64,000 nucleotides of DNA from a virus. The position numbers were made by a program, and so were the translations under genes. Shown in pieces: positions 32,813 through 41,579 of this stretch (position 1 is its first letter; each line of letters opens with the position of its first letter). Where the stretch lies: the IMG/VR virus record IMGVR_UViG_3300031239_000001, positions 62,001-126,000 of that record. The stretch is one strand, 5' to 3'. The notes under the pieces were generated by a model. The model searched no databases and was not told where the DNA came from. It saw nothing but the letters and a program-made list of their open reading frames with translations.

Positions 32813-33780
32813 TCCGGCGAGCTGCCGTCCTCGTCCCTAGCGGCCATGTACTTCCCTATTTCTCGTTCGAGCTGAGGCTTGTTCCAGATGTAGGGAAGGC
32901 CCTGCTTGTCGTACCGAATGTCCGTCAATGGGTCGAACTTGTTATCGACCAAGATTTGCCACCGCTCGCGGTACCATCGCTTTTTCTTGCTGCCGTGCCA
33001 AGCATGGGACAGGGTCCCGGGGATAAAGCCAATGTGCCCGCCAGTAACCGGGAGCACCTTGGCTTGCCAATCCAGGCAGGCCTTCTTGAAGCCAGCCGAC
33101 ATTTCGGCATGATAGCTCTCGTCAACGTGTCCGTACATGGCCCAGGCCATATGGCTGTCAGCTGAGCCCAGGGCGGCGAAGTCCATTACGCCGCCCACCT
33201 GCTCCCAGAACTCGCGTGTAGCCGCCCAGGCGTAACCAGGGTGGCCAAAGCTGTAAGGCTGGGTAGGCTTGCTCTGGGGCTTCTTGCCTTTTGATATGAG
33301 CTGTCCGAAAGACTGGAAGAGCTGGAGGGCTTCTCCGTTGGGGCCTAGGTCTATGGTCTCGCTCCAGGGCTGAATGACGGGGTCGTGCTGGAGCTGGTGG
33401 ATTGTCTCCAAAGCCCAATCGTCATTGCTGAACCAAACATCGGCATCAATCCATGCCACGTAACGCCAGTCGCGAGGCAGCAGGTGGCGTACCCCCAGGT
33501 TGATCATAGGCTCCTTGTACCAAAAGTTGTGGCTGGACCGGAGCTGGAGGTGATTGGGGTTTTGAGAATCCGTAACCTCAAAGTTGCGATCCCCGAAAGC
33601 AAGCTCGACCACGTAAAGCTGAACGTTGGGGGTGGCCGAGATTTTCTTTTCCCACTCGCGGAAGATGCGGTAGCGGGAATGATAGCGCATAGGATTGCTG
33701 ATAACCGCAACTACGTGGAGCGTCGAATCGCTGGCCAGGTGCGGACTGTTGATCGCCTGAGAAATACCGTGGAACTTCAT
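32809..33780 (-). CDS. Glycosyltransferase-like protein (GT-A type)
   Basis: The 323-residue protein has the order of a GT-A transferase: an N-terminal beta-alpha unit (LHVVAVISNPMRYHSRYRIF), then YVAWIDADVWF near 108-118, where DAD is a DxD metal/nucleotide-sugar motif, and later GGHIGFIPGTLSHAWHGS, with the His/Trp block often seen near the acceptor site. It is the only gene of its unit and lies among tail genes. It could glycosylate fibre or baseplate proteins, or change host surface sugars. The donor and acceptor cannot be read from the sequence. Confidence 0.7.
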   Translation of the reverse strand: MKFHGISQAINSPHLASDSTLHVVAVISNPMRYHSRYRIFREWEKKISATPNVQLYVVELAFGDRNFEVTDSQNPNHLQLRSSHNFWYKEPMINLGVRHLLPRDWRYVAWIDADVWFSNDDWALETIHQLQHDPVIQPWSETIDLGPNGEALQLFQSFGQLISKGKKPQSKPTQPYSFGHPGYAWAATREFWEQVGGVMDFAALGSADSHMAWAMYGHVDESYHAEMSAGFKKACLDWQAKVLPVTGGHIGFIPGTLSHAWHGSKKKRWYRERWQILVDNKFDPLTDIRYDKQGLPYIWNKPQLEREIGKYMAARDEDGSSPD

Positions 33781-33785
33781 GACCG

Positions 33786-33791
33786 AAGATT
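33786..33791 (-). promoter_or_regulatory. Leftward AATCTT start-site box next to a hairpin
   Basis: Leftward TAATCTT is followed by 5 nt (CGGTC) and ATG 33780. The TAA stop of the upstream gene is part of the box. A perfect hairpin AGCCCT-CAC-AGGGCT (33792-33806) lies directly upstream and could end the upstream transcript or mark the promoter. Confidence 0.65.
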
Positions 33792-34218
33792 AGCCCTGTG
33801 AGGGCTGCATCCCGTTCGACCACCTGACAAACGAGAAAGCCACGTCTCCCATGATGTGGCCTCGATTGAAGGTCCAGTTCTCAGAAATGGTCGAACATTT
33901 GTCCGCACGGAACAGTGTCGTGTCCGTTGCCCGGTCGAGCACCAGAATGGAGAAGTATTTCTCCCTGGAAACATCTTCCCACACTGCAGCCATGCCTAAT
34001 GCCTGGATGCCGCCGTCTTGGTGGAGTCTGTAGATTTGCATCTGGCCGTGTCCCGATACTGACTGCGGCATCAACTCCATGGGTTCAAGCGTGTCAATTG
34101 TGTGAAGTTCTTTTCGGGGTGTGGAATTCATGATTCCGATGGACGCTACTCGCCCGAGCATGGAACCATTGACGTACACCACAACTTGTGCCCCAGTGAT
34201 CAGCCTAGAACGCGCCAT
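33790..34218 (-). CDS. Probable tail-tube or baseplate structural protein
   Basis: The 142-residue protein is beta-rich and of the size of myovirus tail-tube-like proteins (GAQVVVYVNGSMLGRVASIG, then IYRLHQDGGIQALG). It is joined by a TAATG overlap to the giant baseplate gene upstream and belongs to the same unit. I do not see a decisive signature, so tail tube, tube-initiator and hub component are all possible. Confidence 0.55.
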   Translation of the reverse strand: MARSRLITGAQVVVYVNGSMLGRVASIGIMNSTPRKELHTIDTLEPMELMPQSVSGHGQMQIYRLHQDGGIQALGMAAVWEDVSREKYFSILVLDRATDTTLFRADKCSTISENWTFNRGHIMGDVAFSFVRWSNGMQPSQG

Positions 34219-37200
34219 TACTCGCCCTTCGCTTTCTTGATTTCGGCGTCAACGGTGTCGCCGCCCCATACGTACACCTGGTCTGAAATCTTCGAACTCC
34301 CAGTTGCAGGGAACCCTTCACCGCCGAGCCCACGGTCTCCCGGATATCGAACTGTTAGTGCCGTTTCGATACCTGCAGGAGCGATGTCGGAGATGAGATT
34401 TTGTGCAGCCTGCCGGCCGGCAGTAGCAGCTGTGGCGTAGAAAGCGCCAAGCGAATCAATGTTCTCAGGCACTGCCTCGCTGCTCTTCACGACCGAAACC
34501 GAGCTTCCGATCTCGACCGTAGCCGGGAAAGCGTACCGTCCGTCAATTGCGATTTGGTTGGTGCCGATCGTTCTTTGGTAAGGGAGCGGCCCTATCTGAT
34601 TGCCGTGTCCGAACTGCAATACCAAAAACCCTGGGGTCGATGGAATGTTGGCGGTAGACGCCACGTCCAGGAACGTGTAGCTCCCGCCCTTTTCCCTACG
34701 AGAAGTCAGCGTGGTCAAGGATGAGCTTACCGTAATTCCCATTTTGGGATCGAACATGAATGGGCCCTTCAGGTCGTCTTCATTGACAGCATCCAGAGGC
34801 GTTACGACACCCGACCCAGTTACAGATGTGAATGCGAGATGTGTTGAATCCTTGAATACCAATATGTTACTACCCGTTCCGCTTAGGGCCGTATGGGTGC
34901 CATTGAGACCGCCAGTCATGATTCTGTTGCCTCCACGAACCATCACGAACCCGTAGTTGGTCGAACCACTGACATCGTAGACTCCGGAGTTATTACGGGC
35001 GCCCCCTAGAATGACTGGGTAGCTGCCTCCAAGCAGTGTGCCTCGGGAGAAGTAGTGGAACTCGGTAGTGCCTGCGGTCATTTGAGCCGGCAACACGTGC
35101 CACCTTAAGGTCTTGACGTCCAGGTACTCCGTACGAATCGAGGTGAACCCTCCAGACACGTAAACCCGATTTTCGTCGGCAACGTACTCGCACAGGCCAT
35201 AGCTGTGGGGGTCGGCCATGTTTGGTAGAGGAGTCCAGATTTTGGTGGCCGGGTCATAGATTTCGGAAGAATTCAGCTCCAACTGACGCTGTGACTTATT
35301 GCTAGGGAAAGGGGCGGTACTGGGGTTGTATCCGATTCCGCCCGCCACGATCACTCTACCGTCTGGGAGTTTTACGCACCCGAAAGCGTAACGAGCATAC
35401 GTCATGGACCCAGCCGGAACTGTTGGATTTAGGTTAGACGACAGCGAGACGATTTCGCAGCTGTTGAGTACAGTACCAACCGGAGAAAGGTCTACCCCAG
35501 TTGGGTTATCGTACATAACACCCACCTCTTCGTTGTACATCCCCCTGATATCTGAGTCGACAGCTTGCACCCCAGGCCCGAATCCGATTGCGTCTATACA
35601 CCCGGTAAACCGCGCTGTGTTGGGACAACCGGTGGCAATTTCCGAAGCGGTAGGAGCCATACCGAAATTCCATATCCCCGACAGACCCCCGTCCGGGGTA
35701 GAGGTGGCTACTGAAATGATTACTTTACCGTCAAGATATAGGTAAACCACGCCGCCTGCGGCATTGACCTCAATCAAGAATTGGTGATACACGGGGAACG
35801 CGTTGGAGATGGAAGGACCCCACAAAGAAGTCCGCGTGACCGAAGACTTATTGAGAATGCCACCACCAGAGTTCATCCAGTAAAGGAAAAACTTGTCGTC
35901 ATTGGTGTCGACGCCGAACATGAGGTTCGTTTGTGTAGCCAACGAAGAGAACGTGGCGGCTCCGTTCCTAAACACAACTCCCTGATTATTGGTCATCCAG
36001 CCTACAAGAGTGTACGAGAGCTGGAGCTGTCCGTTAAGTGTAGTCTGCGCGGCACCTGGTGCCGGATTCTGCATAAGGCTTGTGGAGAGGTTCACTCCAT
36101 AGCCAGACTTGCCAGGTACACGTGCGTTGCCATTGACGGATACGCTGACGGGGCCGGTCAAGATAGCCGCCCCAAAGGCCTCGTCAAAATCCCAGCCAGT
36201 GATTCCCAAACGAGTGCGGGTTGCGAAACTAACGGGCCTTCGACCGCCAATCACGAGCGCCGTAGTGGAAGTAAGAGGAACCATCGAGTGTCCCGCACGT
36301 GGAGTGATGAGCGAACCCCCAGGTTGAGTCCACGTCCCGGGTCCCTCTTGAATAGCATTCGTAGGCAAGTTAAATGTAGTGTTGCCCCCAGTCACCAGTA
36401 GTTTGGTGCCCAATTGCACCACAGCCTGGTCTGCGGCTGGAGTGACGAGCGAGGTGCTGTCCTGGACTACAGACTTTAGCCAGTTCATGGCTGCGTTATT
36501 CCAGACTGTGGTCTGCCAGCTACTAAAGCTCGCGTTGTCAATGATGCTATAAATATCGTTAGTAGAGAGAGACACCTTGGGCAACCTAAAGCCAGCGATA
36601 CCAAACAGAGGGTCTCCGAAAGGGAGAGGGGTTATGAAGCTATTGACTGTGCTATAGTCAAATTTTACTTGGGTAGGATCGCTAGTCCCGGGGGCATAAG
36701 CCACTATGTTGGTTTTAGCGGATAGCGCGCCCAGGCCCCACATGCGCAAAGGAGACTCGCCCCCGCCCGAGGTCTTCTCAATAACAACAACGGCGCTGGT
36801 CGCGACCCAATTGACCAACGTGGTGGTATTGACCGCAGTCCAAGCAGCCGCACCGTCTCCCGTAATGGCAGTAGCAAGATTGGACATCGTGATAGCTGCA
36901 GTCCCACCGATGGTGACGGTCACGTTCCCTCCCGTGCCGAAACCGTATGTTCTGGTGGTGCCGCCTGTGCTGATGGACAGAACGTCTCCAGAAACTGGGT
37001 TGGCCAGAAACCAAAGGGGGATAGCCGCCAAGATACCTTGTGTGTTATTGAGCTGGTTAGCGTGTAGAACGGTTCTCAGCGGAGGTCTCTTAGTAACGAT
37101 AAGCGGAGTCACGGTCGTTACGGCGGTGGCAGTAAGATTGTTCCAAAGCTGGGAGTACCCTCCAATTAGATAGAGGGAGTTGTTGTTTGAGGCGTTGCTT

Positions 37201-39125
37201 GAATACACTATAGGTGCAGAACCGGAGGTGCAGCTGAAGTCGAGCAGGGCCCCTTGCTGTGTGCGATAGCTAGTCTGCTTGGTGCCATTGGTGTTGCTAA
37301 TCTGGTTTATCGGAGTCAACCACGCGATCGTGTTCCCAGCTCCACCAACGATGTAGTTACCGGTGATCCATACGTCCTTGTCTTGGTCTGCAACTAGCTG
37401 GTTTGGGATGTAGCGAATGGGAGAGAAGGACGTCCATAGAGTGTTGGCTGAAAGATAGGAGGTGCCGAAGGCGGTGTTGGTGCCTCCATAAACCCCCGGG
37501 TCCACTGCGCCGCTAGAAGATGGTGCGACAAACGAATCTGTGGCTACAGAGTCGATAACGAACGAGCTTCCAATCTGAATCCCATGATTGCCGGAGGTGG
37601 TTACGGTAGTCGTTCCGTCTGGATTGCGAACAATGTTACTGATTAAGACCTCTTGAGGATTGTGTACGTACGCCCCGCTTCCCTCACTGCGGTGAACAGA
37701 CGTGGAGGTGGCAGCCACGTTGACGATAGCTTGGCCGCCGGCCTGCGTAAATAAAGAGTAAGAGGGGTTTTGGTAGATGGTGGACTTAAGCGGATGAAAC
37801 AGGACCAAAGAGCGATACGCCAATTGGGACACAGTCTGAGGTGCGGCCTTGGGGTTGGTGATGTCGATGTATTGAGAGGAAGGTCCGACGAAGACGTTTA
37901 CGATAGGGAAGGAGCCCTGATTCACAGCACTGAATTCCGAACCCCGAATGACGACATAGTCTCCAACCACGGTAGAGCCGAGCGGGTATGAAAACGAAGA
38001 GGAAGACGAAAGCCTGGCAGTGTTGTTGCCCAACAACGTGATGGTCCAGGTAGTGGCCGGAGGTGCGGCCGTACTGATAGTTGACAGTGCGCTGGGGAAC
38101 TGAATGTCCGGCTGAGCCGTACCACCAGTGATTCGAATTGCCGACACCAGGCCTCGGCTGCCTGAGTAAACACGGAGCTTCTTGACGCCAGTGGTGGTAT
38201 CCTGAGTAGAGGTGGCGTAAGCGTTCGCCCCGGCGTCTTCGAATGCTCGATTGATGACTGCGGCTACCTCGTCCACCAGGGCTCGGCGAATGATAGCGAA
38301 ATCCGTTCGATTGAGGGTCACGTTTACTAGGTGCAGCTCGTCCACAAGGATTGACAGAGTCGTGCCATCGTTTAGCGTCATTGGCTCGTTGACGGCTGCG
38401 TCTGCATACGCCCGGACTGTCTCGGTCCCACAAAGGACCTCAAGAATGTCCGCCACGGCGCTGGAGGTGAGCTTCGAGCTGACGGTAGCAATAGCCAGCT
38501 TCCTGAAATCTTGGTCCGAAATCCCGATGTTGGCCGGGCGGGCGATTCCGTAGTCTGATGCCCTCTTGGTCAGATAGCTCCCAGAGGCGGAAGTCAAGAA
38601 CAATTGGTCAAAGGCCGACTGAGCCATAGCTTTGACGCTGGCGTCGCCCGTGGCCAGGCCGGCGATGATGGCCTCCCAGGTGGGGCGGTTACGGTAAGCC
38701 GGATTCAGGAAGGAACGAAGGGTGTCCGCAGACGCCGCGTTCGTGGCCCCGCCCGGGATAGGTCCCTCTTTGACCGCAGAAATAGCGAATGAAACCGTCA
38801 GGGGCGCTCCCGAGGCCGTCAAGGCGATGCCGCTGATCGAAGTGACAGTGCCGGCAACGGTCAGGGTGTAGCTACCGGGAGCCAAAAAAGCAAAAACGTC
38901 AATAGTTTCAAGATCTTGCGCGGTCGGACTGACACTGGAGACGGTGACTGGACCGCTGGGCCCCGTGATGGTATAGTTGGGCGCGTAGTCGGCCCGCACG
39001 GAATTGCTCCCTGAGACCGTTTTGGGCGTATCGGTGTACCTGACGCGAATAGTAGTCAATACGCCCGAGCTGGAATAGTTCAGGGGAACGGCGGAATCTA
39101 GGCGGAAGTCCAAGGAAATGGCCAC
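34218..39125 (-). CDS. Giant baseplate/tail protein with kelch-like and LamG-like domains
   Basis: The 1,635-residue protein starts at GTG 39125, five bases after an AATCTT box; an open frame continues upstream but through a divergent gene. The N-terminal domain (1-120) is Ig-like (PSGPVTVSSVSPTAQDLETI). A helical section near 140-260 looks like baseplate wedge proteins. Kelch-like blades occur near 905-945 (LLVTGG, HSMVPLTSTTALVIGG) and near 1240-1330 (YARYAFGCVKLPDGRVIVAGG, SEIYDPATKIWTPLP). A LamG-like domain sits between them, about 990-1145. Beta-propeller insertions suggest surface contact with the host. The fold assignments are pattern-based. Confidence 0.7.
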   Translation of the reverse strand: MAISLDFRLDSAVPLNYSSSGVLTTIRVRYTDTPKTVSGSNSVRADYAPNYTITGPSGPVTVSSVSPTAQDLETIDVFAFLAPGSYTLTVAGTVTSISGIALTASGAPLTVSFAISAVKEGPIPGGATNAASADTLRSFLNPAYRNRPTWEAIIAGLATGDASVKAMAQSAFDQLFLTSASGSYLTKRASDYGIARPANIGISDQDFRKLAIATVSSKLTSSAVADILEVLCGTETVRAYADAAVNEPMTLNDGTTLSILVDELHLVNVTLNRTDFAIIRRALVDEVAAVINRAFEDAGANAYATSTQDTTTGVKKLRVYSGSRGLVSAIRITGGTAQPDIQFPSALSTISTAAPPATTWTITLLGNNTARLSSSSSFSYPLGSTVVGDYVVIRGSEFSAVNQGSFPIVNVFVGPSSQYIDITNPKAAPQTVSQLAYRSLVLFHPLKSTIYQNPSYSLFTQAGGQAIVNVAATSTSVHRSEGSGAYVHNPQEVLISNIVRNPDGTTTVTTSGNHGIQIGSSFVIDSVATDSFVAPSSSGAVDPGVYGGTNTAFGTSYLSANTLWTSFSPIRYIPNQLVADQDKDVWITGNYIVGGAGNTIAWLTPINQISNTNGTKQTSYRTQQGALLDFSCTSGSAPIVYSSNASNNNSLYLIGGYSQLWNNLTATAVTTVTPLIVTKRPPLRTVLHANQLNNTQGILAAIPLWFLANPVSGDVLSISTGGTTRTYGFGTGGNVTVTIGGTAAITMSNLATAITGDGAAAWTAVNTTTLVNWVATSAVVVIEKTSGGGESPLRMWGLGALSAKTNIVAYAPGTSDPTQVKFDYSTVNSFITPLPFGDPLFGIAGFRLPKVSLSTNDIYSIIDNASFSSWQTTVWNNAAMNWLKSVVQDSTSLVTPAADQAVVQLGTKLLVTGGNTTFNLPTNAIQEGPGTWTQPGGSLITPRAGHSMVPLTSTTALVIGGRRPVSFATRTRLGITGWDFDEAFGAAILTGPVSVSVNGNARVPGKSGYGVNLSTSLMQNPAPGAAQTTLNGQLQLSYTLVGWMTNNQGVVFRNGAATFSSLATQTNLMFGVDTNDDKFFLYWMNSGGGILNKSSVTRTSLWGPSISNAFPVYHQFLIEVNAAGGVVYLYLDGKVIISVATSTPDGGLSGIWNFGMAPTASEIATGCPNTARFTGCIDAIGFGPGVQAVDSDIRGMYNEEVGVMYDNPTGVDLSPVGTVLNSCEIVSLSSNLNPTVPAGSMTYARYAFGCVKLPDGRVIVAGGIGYNPSTAPFPSNKSQRQLELNSSEIYDPATKIWTPLPNMADPHSYGLCEYVADENRVYVSGGFTSIRTEYLDVKTLRWHVLPAQMTAGTTEFHYFSRGTLLGGSYPVILGGARNNSGVYDVSGSTNYGFVMVRGGNRIMTGGLNGTHTALSGTGSNILVFKDSTHLAFTSVTGSGVVTPLDAVNEDDLKGPFMFDPKMGITVSSSLTTLTSRREKGGSYTFLDVASTANIPSTPGFLVLQFGHGNQIGPLPYQRTIGTNQIAIDGRYAFPATVEIGSSVSVVKSSEAVPENIDSLGAFYATAATAGRQAAQNLISDIAPAGIETALTVRYPGDRGLGGEGFPATGSSKISDQVYVWGGDTVDAEIKKAKGE

Positions 39126-39130
39126 GAAGC

Positions 39131-39136
39131 AAGATT
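39131..39136 (-). promoter_or_regulatory. Leftward AATCTT start-site box
   Basis: Leftward GAATCTT, then 5 nt (GCTTC), then GTG 39125. It forms the left half of a divergent cassette with the rightward promoter that begins 6 nt away. Confidence 0.65.
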
Positions 39137-39141
39137 CGGCC

Positions 39142-39169
39142 TTGACAGATTGCCGAGGTGTGGTATCAA
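39142..39169 (+). promoter_or_regulatory. Sigma70-like promoter giving a probable leaderless mRNA
   Basis: TTGACA at 39142-39147 and TATCAA at 39164-39169, 16 nt apart; ATG 39177 follows after 7 nt without a ribosome site. The spacer begins GATT, as in the copy at 63479. Confidence 0.7.
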
Positions 39170-39176
39170 TAGACAC

Positions 39177-40076
39177 ATGAGCAACATCGATTTGGAAGAG
39201 TTTGCGAAGACAATCAACAAAGCCATCGCCCGGGCCGAAAAGGTTGAGGCGGAGGTCTCTGCGCTGGTGGCCACAATCAAGGTCAATGAAGAGGATCACA
39301 CCTTGATGGTCAAGCGAATTGAGGCGGATAAGCAAAAGGCCGAGCTGGAGCGGGACAAGGCAATCGAAGAACGAAAGAAGAACCACGCCGAACTTGTTGA
39401 TGCGATGCGGCTTATCAAAGCTCGGGCCGAGAAGGCCGAGGGGGAGGCTTATGCCTACAAGCGTGACTTCGAGGCCGAGTTGGCCGGCAACAAGCATTAT
39501 CGTGAGCGGTTCGGGGCACGCGACGACGAGACGATGGAAATGTTCTATGAGCGGCTAGTGCGGGAGCGCGACGAGGCGAAAGCGACGCTGGAAACCTATC
39601 GCTCCGTCGCTGGCGTCGCCGAAAGGACAGCCGAGGAATTGCGCGAGCGGTCTGTCGAGGCGAATGCCCGCCTCAAGAAGGTCGAGCGGGAACTCGCTGA
39701 TGCGCGTGCTAGCCGTGATGGTTGGATTGAGGCGGAACGCAAGGCGCGACTGGAGCGCGACGAGACAGAGGAGGGCTCGGAGGAGTTCCGTAAGGGTTTC
39801 GCCAAAGCGCAGGAGGAACACTCGGTGAGCGAGGGCGTAATCGCTGACCTGGATCTCGGGCTTGCAGACCTGCGAGAGAACCAAATACCGACCCTGATTG
39901 ATCGGGTCAAGACCTTGGAGCGGCAGGTCGCGGATCACGACTGCGTGATGGTTAACGACTCCGAGCGGCACCGGCACGAAAAGCACGAGGCGCGCATCAA
40001 TGCGCTGGAGTCGCTGCTACTGGACCCCAGCGATTGCAAGGGATGCCGGGGCCTGTGCCACGCGTGCGACCGATGA
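39177..40076 (+). CDS. Long coiled-coil protein with C-terminal Cys cluster
   Basis: The 299-residue product is an almost continuous charged helix (residues 5-275) with heptad pattern, ending in a Cys cluster (CKGCRGLCHACDR) with four Cys that could bind zinc. ATG 39177 is set by the promoter; the earlier in-frame ATG at 39150 lies inside it. It opens a rightward operon of about 13 small genes between two giant baseplate genes. Function unknown. Confidence 0.7.
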   Translation: MSNIDLEEFAKTINKAIARAEKVEAEVSALVATIKVNEEDHTLMVKRIEADKQKAELERDKAIEERKKNHAELVDAMRLIKARAEKAEGEAYAYKRDFEAELAGNKHYRERFGARDDETMEMFYERLVRERDEAKATLETYRSVAGVAERTAEELRERSVEANARLKKVERELADARASRDGWIEAERKARLERDETEEGSEEFRKGFAKAQEEHSVSEGVIADLDLGLADLRENQIPTLIDRVKTLERQVADHDCVMVNDSERHRHEKHEARINALESLLLDPSDCKGCRGLCHACDR

Positions 40077-40237
40077 CCTCCCGCGAGCGAGCGGCGGCGG
40101 CCCTGGCGCAGGTCCAACTGGACCTTGCCGAGGCGAAGGAGCGCATCAAGGCGCTGGACACCCTGGTCCAGGCGATGGGCCAGCGGGTCAACGACCACGA
40201 GCGCCGGCTGCGCGCACGCGAAGGGAAGCCGAAATGA
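40073..40237 (+). CDS. Short coiled-coil protein
   Basis: The 54-residue product starts MTSRERAAAALAQVQLD and is helical with heptads. It overlaps the gene before it by ATGA. The first seven residues, MTSRERA, are the same as in the next gene. Confidence 0.55.
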   Translation: MTSRERAAAALAQVQLDLAEAKERIKALDTLVQAMGQRVNDHERRLRAREGKPK

Positions 40238-40398
40238 CATCTCGTGAGCGGGCGTCGTTCGCGCGGGCGGCGCGGTGGCTGGATCGATGGCGCATCTGGC
40301 GTGCCTGGCGACGCACGCTGTGCTGCTGCGGAAACTGCCACAATGGGCGCGCGATATGTAGGCCACCTTCCCTCGACGGCGTGGCGATGCGTGGGTGA
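40234..40398 (+). CDS. Short Arg/Trp/Cys-rich protein
   Basis: The 54-residue product starts MTSRERASFARAARW, has a Trp/Arg-rich segment (LDRWRIWRAWRRT) and a Cys cluster (CCCGNC). It shares the first seven residues with the previous gene and overlaps both neighbours by ATGA or GTGA. Small and uncertain. Confidence 0.5.
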   Translation: MTSRERASFARAARWLDRWRIWRAWRRTLCCCGNCHNGRAICRPPSLDGVAMRG

Positions 40399-40559
40399 AG
40401 ATCAGAAAACCAAAGGCGACGGACAAGCGGCTGGTGGAGTTGACCAGGCTCTGCCAGTGTGGTCGCCCACTAGGCTTCCACGGATTCCCGAAGCCACACG
40501 CGGTCTACGACGACCAGGAAAACGTCCTTTGCGCCGGGTTCAGGGAGGCTAAGCCATGA
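40395..40559 (+). CDS. Short Cys-containing protein with GTG start
   Basis: The 54-residue frame begins GTG at 40395, overlapping the stop of the gene before it (GTGA), and reads MKIRKPKATDKRLVELTRLC and on to LCAGFREAKP. Cys residues at CQCG and LCAG could bind metal. It ends in an ATGA overlap with the next short gene. The unbroken chain of overlaps supports it. Confidence 0.5.
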   Translation: MKIRKPKATDKRLVELTRLCQCGRPLGFHGFPKPHAVYDDQENVLCAGFREAKP

Positions 40560-40729
40560 GAGTCTGTGATTGCGGACACGTGGAGGACGACCACGGGCAC
40601 GACCCAAAGCATCCGGGGTCGACTGCATGTCGGATGGGGTCGGATGGTCTCAACGACGCGGACCCGCTACTGGACGGCTACGACTGTGATTGCTGTTGCT
40701 TCTCGTGGGACGAGGAGGAAGAGAGCTGA
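40556..40729 (+). CDS. Short Cys/His/Asp-rich protein
   Basis: The 57-residue frame starts MRVCDCGHVEDDHGHDPKH and continues to DCDCCCFSWDEEEES. It has eight Cys and several His, suggesting metal binding. It starts in an ATGA overlap and ends 2 nt before the next ATG. Confidence 0.5.
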   Translation: MRVCDCGHVEDDHGHDPKHPGSTACRMGSDGLNDADPLLDGYDCDCCCFSWDEEEES

Positions 40730-40731
40730 CG

Positions 40732-40905
40732 ATGAGTGATATCAAACCCACTGGTGGCCTCCGAGTGAATGGTTCAAGATCGGTAAACGAAAGTTCTCTG
40801 ACCAAGCGCTGGCCCGTGTCTTCAGGGTTCCAGAAATCGTCATCCAAAGAAGAATCCACCGACTGTTTTACCCGAGGTAGAAAATGGTCTTGCTATTTAT
40901 ATTGA
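40732..40905 (+). CDS. Short hypothetical protein
   Basis: The 57-residue Ser/Lys-rich product (MSDIKPTGGLRVNGS...) is preceded by GAGGAGGAAGAG. It overlaps the next gene by 22 nt. Support is limited to position and ribosome site. Confidence 0.45.
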   Translation: MSDIKPTGGLRVNGSRSVNESSLTKRWPVSSGFQKSSSKEESTDCFTRGRKWSCYLY

Positions 40906-41579
40906 CCGTATTGGCGTTGTCCGGCCTGGGGCTGGTGGCCCTTAATTTAGGAATCGGTCGCTGGTGTCGCCTCGAAGAGGCCGAAGGTCAGAAGCGAGTG
41001 GAGGCGCAGCGTAGAAGGGAAGAACTCGCCCCCTACATGCATGAAGCCGAGCGTGAAGTAGACGAGCTGTTGGGTATCAAAGCGGTTGATGAATTTGTCA
41101 GTAAGACGTGCGGGTGCGACGTGTGTACAAATTATCATGGCAGTTCGAGCCTAGATAAACGGCTAGCTGGCCTGGACGACTTGGTCTGCCCAACGTGCGG
41201 ACGCGACCGTGCCTGGCATTTTGTCAATAATATGTACTGCATAGTCGAATTGCGGCCAGGGGTAAAAACCATGTTCGGCGATTGGCAACACGGCAAGCTT
41301 CAGACCCAACTATCCTACGACCAATGCCTAAAGTGCGGCCACAAAGCCTTGCCTGGCGCTTACCCGAAACACGATTGTGTGCCGAAGGGGGCCGAAAAGC
41401 TGGAACCCGGGGTGTACGTGATGCGTGGAATCACCAGCGCTTTCTCCAATCGCCAGCCGTCGTTCAGCGACTTGATTTCAGAGGCCAAGGATGCTATAAA
41501 CAACCATCCTCCGTACGAGGAAGAGGTCCTAGTGCAAGAAGGCCCACGTTCTTATTTTGTCAAGAGGAAAGACCAATAA
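40884..41579 (+). CDS. Membrane-anchored zinc-finger protein
   Basis: The 231-residue protein begins with a membrane span (MVLLFILTVLALSGLGLVAL), then a charged helical stalk, and three CxxC-type pairs (CGCDVC, CPTCGRDRAW, CLKCGHKALP with a later C), i.e. zinc ribbons. The N terminus would anchor it in the inner membrane with the ribbons in the cytoplasm or periplasm depending on orientation. GAGGT lies 8 nt before the ATG. Function unknown. Confidence 0.65.
   Translation: MVLLFILTVLALSGLGLVALNLGIGRWCRLEEAEGQKRVEAQRRREELAPYMHEAEREVDELLGIKAVDEFVSKTCGCDVCTNYHGSSSLDKRLAGLDDLVCPTCGRDRAWHFVNNMYCIVELRPGVKTMFGDWQHGKLQTQLSYDQCLKCGHKALPGAYPKHDCVPKGAEKLEPGVYVMRGITSAFSNRQPSFSDLISEAKDAINNHPPYEEEVLVQEGPRSYFVKRKDQ

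Noticed and set aside
39126-39497. Upstream extension of the giant leftward baseplate gene to 39497
   Set aside because: The extension runs over the rightward coiled-coil gene and both promoters. GTG 39125 fits the AATCTT-N5 rule and the sequence before it has no domain character.
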